64,000 bases of DNA from Agrocybe praecox (taxonomy: Eukaryota; Basidiomycota; Agaricomycetes; Agaricales; Agrocybaceae): positions 1,798,001 through 1,862,000 of the forward strand of contig OZ024844.1 in assembly GCA_964017145.1 (NCBI GenBank), read 5' to 3'. The notes beneath the pieces are model-generated. The model did no database searches and was not told the origin of the DNA. It saw nothing but the letters and a program-made list of their open reading frames with translations. This document shows positions 56,198-64,000 of the stretch, in pieces (positions within the stretch are counted from its first letter, which is position 1; the number at the start of each line of letters is the position of its first letter). Both the position numbers and the translations under genes were made by a program.

Positions 56198-58153
56198 ATG
56201 TCTACAGTATCTTGTCAAAGCAAAGCTTGTCCCAACGGAAATCCTCCTTCTCGTCTCGAATGTCCCACATGTAGCAAGTCAGTTATCCCATATCCATCAT
56301 CTCCCAAAACAAATTCCTCAAACCACAAATTTTTAGACTGGGAATTCGCGGCTCGTTTTATTGTGGACAGGAGTGCTTTAAGGCTGACTGTGAGTTCATT
56401 TTGTCCACGTTCCTGAGAATCTCTTTTGAATGGGCTTGTATTGCACAGGGGTTCGTCTATTTTCAAATCTAATCGAGACAAACATTGGCTAAGTCCATAT
56501 CCCGGTAGAAAACACATAAAATTGTTCACGATCTAGCCAAGACTGGTGGCGCCAAACTCTTCCATCCTGATGGTATTTTCTTCTTTATAATTTGCTATTA
56601 ATATGGTCAATGACGTATGGATCTTCCGTGATTCTAGATGGCACATACAATCCATTCCCCAATTATGAGTATACTGGAACTATGCGGCCTTGTTACCCTC
56701 TGAGTGCCAAACGACAAGTTCCTGAGCACATTCCTAGGCCCGAATACATCGCAACTGGGGGTATGTAACTCGGTGACCCTGTATCGATGCAAAAACAAAG
56801 CATCTCACCTCTGTTTCCCGTGCAGGGAAGCCAATGCAAGAGATCGCGCAGGCTGGCCAACCTCCGAAGATTTTAACTCCTGAAGAACAAGATAAAATGC
56901 GTGCTTCTTGCCGGGTATGTACCGCATCAACCACTTTTCTCTCGGAGAGCTAGTATCTAAAATGAAAGAAAAATAATGAATACGTTTCTAGCTAGGACGC
57001 GAAGTGCTGGACATCGCTGCGTCACATATCCGACCTGGAATTACCACGGATGAAATTGATGAAATTGTACACAATGCGACAATCGAACGTAACGCGTATC
57101 CCTCACCTCTTGGTTATCGCAATTACCCAAAGTCTCTCTGCACGTATGTTTCCTACTATCTGTAATTTTCCGACAGAGTGTCTTATCTCGTATGTCCGAC
57201 GACTCTTCTAGCTCGGTTAACGAAGTCATATGTCATGGCATTCCCGATAAACGGAAATTGAGAGAAGGAGACATTATTAATTTAGGTACGCCTCAAATAT
57301 TCAGCTGCTGTCACGATGGACCAACGAAGAGTCCATACAATTTTTATAGACGTATCCGTGTATTACCAAGGCAAGTGAATGAATCATCGTCATACGACTG
57401 GTGAGAAAGGAGACCAACAGCTGACTGACTTACCTCTTTCCACAATCAGGCTATCATGCAGATCTCAACGAAACCTATCCAGTCGGAGAAATTGACGAAG
57501 ATTCTAAACGACTTATCCGCACCGTACGTGAAAGTTTAGACGAGGCAATCAAGATATGCAGGCCAGGTGCTCTATTCCGAGACATTGGGAAAGCTATGTC
57601 AGTACGAGTGTATCTACACGGCATTCTTCTTCCTCTCCGAGATCACAGCAGCCATATTAAACTCTTTTTTAAAACATCTAGTGACCCGGTAGCACGAGCT
57701 AACGGGTGTGCTACTGTACGCACTTATACGGGACACGGTGTCAACAACCTGTTCCATTGTACACCAAATATCCCGCACTATGCGAAAAATAAGGCTGTTG
57801 GAACCATGAAGGCTGGCATGGTTAGTCCTCCTGTAATTTTTTTCCACCTTACGTCAAAATTAAAATCGCATTTCCTCTGTAGTGCTTCACAATAGAACCG
57901 GTCCGCATGTTTTTCGCCGTCTCTCTCTCTCGACCATGCACTAATGACGCATCACAGATGCTCAATTTGGGTACAAACTGGGGCGATGTACATTGGCCTG
58001 ATAACTGGACTGCTACTACAATTGACGGCAAACGTAGTGCTCAATTCGAAGACACACTGCTGTATGTCATATTTCTTGTACACTTTCCACCTGATTTACC
58101 TTTTTTGCAGAATCACCGAGACGGGTGTGGAGATCCTCACGCGTAAAATATAA
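56198..58153 (+). CDS. MAP1: Methionine aminopeptidase 1
   Basis: Cytosolic metallopeptidase that removes the initiator Met from nascent chains at the ribosome. The ATG at 56198 gives [19 protein letters not shown], the MYND-like zinc finger of type 1 eukaryotic enzymes (CxxxxC...CPTC, then [11 protein letters not shown] across an intron), which helps ribosome binding. Then [73 protein letters not shown] and [19 protein letters not shown] follow. Metal ligands are seen in [12 protein letters not shown] (D), a second Asp in the preceding DVSVY-like exon, [13 protein letters not shown] (H), CFTIEPMLNLG (E) and QFEDTLLITETG (E). All are present. Ends EILTRKI-stop. Ten or so introns of 50-70 nt. 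Convergent with the acyltransferase gene, 135 bp between stops. Confidence 0.93.
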
Positions 58154-58287
58154 CCCAAAGGATTTGTTCCATGTGGATGTATTGCCAGCATTATTATTGA
58201 AGGGAATTGTGTGTATATACGTAGACCGTCCTTGATTTTGCGGAGTTACTTTTTTTTTCTCAAAGGGACGCACACACACGAACGACC

Positions 58288-60999
58288 CTACTTCGATTTA
58301 GAATGGGAGATCTCCGCATTCAAATCGTCAGTTGCCTCACTGAACGTTTCTTCGGAGTCTATCGCGGCAATCCGAGAAACCTTCACCCCATCATCCAGCG
58401 ACGCTTTACGAGTACGATGTGTTAATCGCTGCGATGACGTATCATCTGAGAAACGAGTTGGTTGCGCTGACAAAGGCGCCATTCGAAGCCGTTGTAAATC
58501 AGCATATGAACTTTGGCGACTTCGAGACTTTTGCGAAGCCAAGGATTGTTCATCCGTTCCAAACAAGCCCACGACATTGTCGTAATCACCAGTGTCCTCC
58601 TCATCCGAATCATCAGGAGTGTTGATTCTACTCAAATCGTCCACGTGCCCTCCCCAAGCGCTCGTACCTCGTTTAGCGCTGCGGCTCCATCCGAATAACC
58701 TCTCATCAATCCAAGTCATTGGATGTGTAAGACCTAAACCTTGAGCATCAACAGCGCCAGTGCTGCTCTTTCTACGCCATAATCCAGGCGTACCACCGGA
58801 GGGTGGAGCACTGGCAGAGGGCACAAGGATGCGGGCCTAAGTTGATAGTTCGATCATTAGATGACGCAACCAGACAGACAACATTAATTACATACCTCGT
58901 TGAAGTCATCGTACAGTTTAGGTCCGAAATCATTGATCAGACTGGCGACCTTATTCGTGAGATCAATGCGCCTCGCCTTAAGCTTATCCAGGGAACGCTG
59001 TTGTCCAGGAATAAGGGCGACGATGAGAGGAGGAAGTGATCTAGATTGCCCGAATCAGCACGGAGACTAGTATTGTATAAGTCGAAACTTACTTCAATAC
59101 GTCCATTCCCGCTTCTCCGAACTTCAGTGCGGCATAATTCATGAATGGCAGGGACAAGAAGACCAAAAAAGGCGTCCATAATCGCCATTTTAACGGAACC
59201 TGAGCGCGGATTGAGATAACAGTGGCAAGTATCGCATATAACGTGTATAAGACAGGAGTGACACCTAGAGCAATCAAGATCTTCCATGTTGCCAGAACAT
59301 CGCGTCCAGCTATTTTAACGACAGACGCGGCGAGGGCCTCTGCGAAACGGTTAATCTTTTCATTTTAGGTCGGATGCAAAGCATCGTAAACATACCTTTC
59401 GCCTTCTTGCGCGAGATTATAGAAGCCAAAATAAGAATGGGAGCATTTAACACGGTACCAGGAAGAGCAAGAAGAGTCCAAGCTAAGAGAAGGCACACGC
59501 GATACGTCAGTAATCCGAGTGTCTTCCAACCTGCCTTTTGTGCCCGAGGGACCTGGAGTAATTATAAATTAGACAAGTAAAGACCGCGAAAACAATAATC
59601 CTCGTTCACCTGATGGTCTCGTAGGCCAAGATCGCGGACAAGACGGTTGTACTTGAGGACATCCTCGCGTAACTTCTGAACTCGTGGCTCGTCTTTGAAA
59701 TGATTATATCCTTCCAGGAGTCTTCGATTGAGCTCTACAACCTGGCCCAGTGTTAAGTGCTGGCCAGGTGTTTTGTACAATCGTCGAACGGCTTGGATTA
59801 ACTAAACATAAATTCAATCGACATATGGATCGAAAGGTCGATGAGGAACGTACCATGAGAGTGTCATAGTCGGGTGCTCTTATCGTAACTGTCTTGAGAC
59901 CATTATAGATGAGGTCAAGAAATTTAGCCACTGCATCTCTTTTCTGGGAACCTCCTTGTTTGAACATTTCCACATATTCTGCAGGAACATCTAGCGCTGA
60001 GCCGAACTCCACGACGGCGCGGGAACGAAAACGATGGGCATGGAAATACGACAACCCTACCGGAACAATTTTGACTTGTACATTAGGATTATTGGCCATG
60101 GCTCCGAGGGCCATTATCGACACGCCCGCTTTAAGAGGAAGGAGGTCCGTACGATCATGGCTACCACCTGCACTATCATTAGTATGTGAATTTACAAGAT
60201 AAACAATTTACACACCTTCAGGGAAAATCCCAATGCTACCTCCTTCTTTCAGACATTGGTAAACGTGGCGATACATGTCCTGCTGGTCCACGAAGGGCAG
60301 CTTCTTGTACTCCAAGCCTGTTACACCTTCCGATTGCAGTTCCGCAAGCTTCTCTCGAACGCGTGCTGTGCCTTTGCCACTTTCACCACCGAATTCTCTT
60401 TTCACACGGAGCTCAGTATCTGAGATAACCTCGCTAACTTCCGCAACAGCTGAACTGACAGACTTGGGCAGCATGATTTGCATGCGAGGCGCGAATTCTG
60501 ATAAGAATTTAGTACCTTCGCCCAGGACTAGACATGGGTCATCTTGGGAAAGATATATTCTACCAGCACCTGGCTTTGCCATGTCTGCTGCACGAGATAC
60601 CGGAACTACAGGCAAATGAGCGATAATACAACAGAAATAGATTGAGTAGACGCACTACTGTCCATTGATCTGGCAAAGAATCCAATCCATTTGCGTTCCA
60701 TACTTTTGGCTGCAGTAAGGAATTGAACATGTCTATGTGTTTCCTTGTAGACTTCGAGACTGAGGAGTAAGGGGTCCAAGAACTAGTTAAAATGTCAGCC
60801 AACGGAATCGAAAGTAACGCGTCAAACGAGGCATACTCACTTGATTGTTGTGAGGGGCCCCAACAAATATCACAGGGCCGTCTTTTGGAATATGGAAAGC
60901 ACCTCGAGGTCTAACTTCACGGAAGAATAATTGGGTGATAGTCCTCCAAAAGAGCATGACAGCATCATAGGTCATATCGTTCTTGGAGGAGGAAGCCAT
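58288..60999 (-). CDS. SCT1: Glycerol-3-phosphate / dihydroxyacetone-phosphate acyltransferase (SCT1/GPT2-like)
   Basis: First acyltransferase of glycerolipid synthesis, in the ER membrane. The ATG at 60999 gives MASSSKNDMTYDAVMLFWRT, then RPRGAFHIPKDGPVIFVGAP and, across an intron, HNNQFLDPLLLSLEV, the catalytic His-Asp block in the SCT1/GPT2 form. Further blocks: KSMERKWIGFFARSMDSIPV, MYRHVYQCLKEGGSIGIFPE and GGSHDRTDLLPLKAGV (phosphate-binding motif, across an intron near 60160-60210). VKIVPVGLSYFHAHRFRSRA follows. The second half holds several membrane helices (TYRVCLLLAWTLLALPG, ILIALGVTPVLYTLYAIL, FLVFLSLPFMNYAAL). A Ser/Asp-rich cytosolic tail (58824 down) may be a phosphoregulatory region, as in yeast Sct1. 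About 750 residues, the usual size. Confidence 0.92.
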
Positions 61000-61254
61000 G
61001 GTTTATTCGTAAAAGAAAGATATATAAATATTAAAAGGTCATATAAGATTCAAAGTGAAGGCGTTTAGAGGTTGGAAAGTTGTGCAGCTGTCAGTCGCTC
61101 TACTAGCATGCATGCATGAGACACCGGAGCGAGGCCTCTGTCAAACCGACACAAATAATGTTCCAAAAATACGATTGGTTCATTGAGATTTGAATACCGG
61201 ACACACAAGAAAATAAGATTGATTAATGTACAAGTAAAAATGGATCATCCTCAA

Positions 61255-64000
61255 TCAGCCCGTAGAAGTCCGTATTCCAGGTATTCTACCCTGCGAAGAC
61301 GCCGAGCTCACAGTACTCGACCGATACTGGAAAATGTCATGTAATCTCGATAACTTGTCCTGCTGATCTATCCCTTCTGTGACCGACAGTCTCTGCACAT
61401 GCGCTGGTGTTGGAGATCCTGGATGTCTCCCATCGACGACGTCATCAGAAGAGCTCTCGGTTATCTTCCCCTCACGATTGCTATTGTTGTTATATTCCAA
61501 CTCTGGATTTTCAACATTAAATTTCAGTCTATCACTAAGTAATATTTGACGTACTTGAAAGAGTATCAGCGACTGCAACACTACGTTCCTGATCCTCTGC
61601 CGCTCGGCTAGCCAGTGCTCGGTTGATGTATTTCCTGAAAGCTGCTCCAGTGGATTCAAGCAATTTCTCCACACGTGGTTTCTTGTTGGGATAAGCTTTT
61701 AAGAAGTGATGTAGTTCCGTTATCCCTTCCTTATGCAAAGCGCCTGTGGTTTCACTCGAAATATGTCCAATGATCACCAAGAGTTGAGCATCGGGATCAG
61801 GTTCTTCGGCTTCAGTTGGGGGATATTGTCCATTGCCATTGCCAGACAAAGAACTTTGGCTAGTTCTGTGACTGGCAGGTCGAGGGTGAGAGTGCACCGA
61901 CGAAGCCGTCTCATGCGGAGACATTGGCCGGCTTGAACCCTGCGAAGTCGGTGACACAACAGTTTCAGCACGATTCCCATTACGTCGTGTATCTGCGGTA
62001 GTGGCTGCAGATGCTGCACGGGAACTCGAGTTCAGAATTCGGTAGACATATGGATACACAATGGTCGCAGATGGATCGTCAAATGAAGCTGATAACAATT
62101 CGTAGACATCGTCGCCGTAGTGTGCTATGTGGATAATCAAAATAAGTCAGATATAAATGACTAAAATTGTATGACAACTGACCAACAACATGCTGGATAA
62201 TAACTTTGATGGTCCTGAGAGGCATATCGCCACAGGGCACCTTATTCGTAGCACGTGCGCGCCATTCGTTTGGTGGTATAGATTGTAGGAAATGCTCAAT
62301 GGCTGGGAACAACTCTACCGGGTCTAGTTGCACTTCTCCTAGATCCTGTGGGATGTTTCTCGCCAGTTTCCAGACACACTTCAGGACCAACTCTGCCACT
62401 TTAGCCTCTTTCGAGTCAGGAAGTACGCCATTACTTGGAAACGGTTTAACGATTTGCAGGAGCAATGCGAAAAGTGCACTGATACAAAATGGATCAGAAA
62501 AAATAATGATGATAAAGGTGACATCACATACCGGAATATCGACATCCTTCTTCCAGTGGCAAATAAACGCAATATGATCATGTTGATGAAGCGAGAGAGA
62601 TCCTTTACTTTCTTTATAAGGCTATCATCAGTCTCAAGTAGGCGTAAGGTCAATTCTTCCAGTAGGGAAGTCAAGATGTCGACAGTTAAAGATTCCGCCA
62701 AGAATGAATGATCACAGAAGTTGTTAAGAGTCTGTATTAGATGTTTTGCCAACCTGAAATTCTCGTCAGAAACAAGGTCACTTGGGTGTTCGAAAACATG
62801 GGCCATCTGCAATGTGATTGTTTCGATAAGGCCTTCAGTATGTTCGGCAAGTTCGCGGTATTGGGGCGATGACGGTCCATTGTCTGGACCCACAGAAAGT
62901 ATTTTCTGTATTTTCTTAAGAGCATCTACACTCCTAGATGGGTCACTACTCAGGATGCTGGATATGGTCAGAGTAATGTCATCCGGCAATTCATTACTAT
63001 CGCTCTGCGAGGGAAAATTTACAGTGCTCGAGGTCGGGAGTGGTAGGTTTTCTTCTTGGGGAGGAACTTCTTCAAATATAGAAGGCGCAGAGGCAGAGTC
63101 AAAAGGTACTTGTTCTGGGACTGGGGCGGACGTCACTACAGGTGCGGCGGCGGCAGTACGAGGTCTACCCAATCGTGAAGGAAGCATACTGCGTGGTTTT
63201 ATGCCTTTTCCTGGTGAAGTGGGAGGTGCTGCTGATGCATAAGTGCTTATTCCAGTGGGTCGACTCGGGGACTCGGAACGACCCGGTAAAGGTGCAGGTG
63301 ATGCAGCTCTATTATTGCTGAGCGCTGGCGATGCAGATCGACCAATGCGAGAAACAGCAGCAACAGATGGACTAGCAGGCCTGGTGATACCAGTGTTTGC
63401 TAATCGACTCACACCCGAGGCAGGGATCGGTACAGCTTCGATTTTGTTCTGAGTACTTGGCCCAGGAACTCTGCGCAACCTTTCTTCCAGCTGTGTTTTG
63501 TCCTTGGGGGACAAAGCCCCCACCAATGACCATACCTTTTCACCAACAAGGATGTAGGCTTCGCTTCATGAAATCGATCAGATGGGGGTATCAAGGGGCG
63601 AAAGACTAAATTTACCTCAGCGTCCCAAGAGACGATTTCCGGACTTGGGGATCTTTGTCAGATATAAGGGAGGCTACGACCGGGAAAGCTTTGGACGGTT
63701 CGCATGCACCCATGCCGGATTTCTTGAGTATTGCAGACATCTCATCCAAAGTACCTTGTCGTGTCTTAGCAACCTTAGCTTTCAAGCCGTGATCTAAGAG
63801 TATCTGGAAAACTCTGCTGTAGGCATACACTGTGGGTAACGTCCTGATAATTTGCTGGACTCTCGTCCGCACATGCTCACGCGCATCGCCGAGCTGCTGG
63901 CTAGTCAGCAGCTTCACATACAAAGTGAATAAGAAATCATACCTTGAAAACAATAGTAGGCACAAAACATAGGGCCTCATTGTCAGTGAGCTGGTAGTTA
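61255..64000 (-). CDS. XMAP215/Dis1/Stu2 microtubule polymerase (C-terminal part, 5' end outside window)
   Basis: Microtubule plus-end polymerase with TOG domains; binds tubulin and works at spindle and cytoplasmic microtubules. The window holds the end of a TOG array: LGDAREHVRTRVQQIIRTLP, KTRQGTLDEMSAILKKSGMG, SLISDKDPQVRKSSLGTLSE, AYILVGEKVW, and LSPKDKTQLEERLRRVPGPS. A Ser/Pro/Arg/Ala-rich microtubule-binding linker follows (63120-63420). The conserved C-terminal helical domain comes next (ITLTISSILSSDPSRSVDAL, LLEELTLRLLETDDSLIKKV, LIKDLSRFINMIILRLF-like, PNEWRARATNKVPCGDMPLR). A second disordered stretch precedes LHKEGITELHHFLKAYPNKK and the end at 61255. The upstream TOGs lie beyond base 64000. 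The choice of XMAP215 over CLASP rests on KDKTQLEERLRRVPGP and the C-terminal domain. Confidence 0.87.

Overview
The window looks like nuclear DNA from a mushroom-forming basidiomycete (Agaricomycetes, probably Agaricales). Genes lie close together on both strands and almost all are cut by many short introns of about 45-75 nt with GT...AG ends and CTRAY-like branch sites. Several encoded families are basidiomycete-restricted or fungal: 1,3-beta-glucan synthase, a UPF0658 Golgi membrane protein, Cys/His mini-proteins, and the 47.2 kb hypothetical protein. I see no transposon, tRNA, rRNA or CRISPR. Coordinates of spliced genes run from start codon to stop codon and include introns.

Layout. 0-6 kb: the 3' part of a mitochondrial i-AAA protease (YME1-like), a 71-residue Cys/His mini-protein, and the TFIIH helicase RAD3/XPD convergent with it. 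7-16 kb: a secreted GH5 mannanase-like protein whose two catalytic glutamates are both replaced, dipeptidyl peptidase III, and a PTC7-like PP2C phosphatase. 16-29 kb: a leucine-rich-repeat/Ser-rich protein divergent from FKS1 1,3-beta-glucan synthase, then an FHIP/RAI16-like protein. 29-41 kb: a DNAJC9-like J-protein, a PAP2 lipid phosphatase, the UPF0658 Golgi protein, a SET-domain methyltransferase divergent from an SDR dehydrogenase, and a long disordered Ser/Thr/Pro-rich protein. 42-50 kb: an ABHD3/EHT1-like hydrolase, a GIR2-like RWD protein divergent from mitochondrial ribosomal protein bS21m, a second Cys/His mini-protein, a basidiomycete hypothetical protein, and a T/K-type cyclin. 51-64 kb: a third Cys/His mini-protein, eIF2B alpha, an intronless unknown gene, methionine aminopeptidase 1, a SCT1/GPT2-type acyltransferase, and the 3' part of an XMAP215/Stu2 microtubule polymerase.

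Most of the window is housekeeping and shows no metabolic or defence cluster. The standout is a family of three very small, sequence-divergent genes (2.4, 46.4 and 52 kb). After splicing by eye they share an exact lattice of Cys/His residues, C-x11-CGH-x10-C-x4-C-x2-S-x2-H-x3-C-x4-C-x17/18-C-x2-C, yet share no intron position. One copy needs a 12-nt micro-exon. They are easily missed by automatic gene calling because no single exon exceeds about 200 nt. Second in interest is the GH5 protein, a likely pseudoenzyme.
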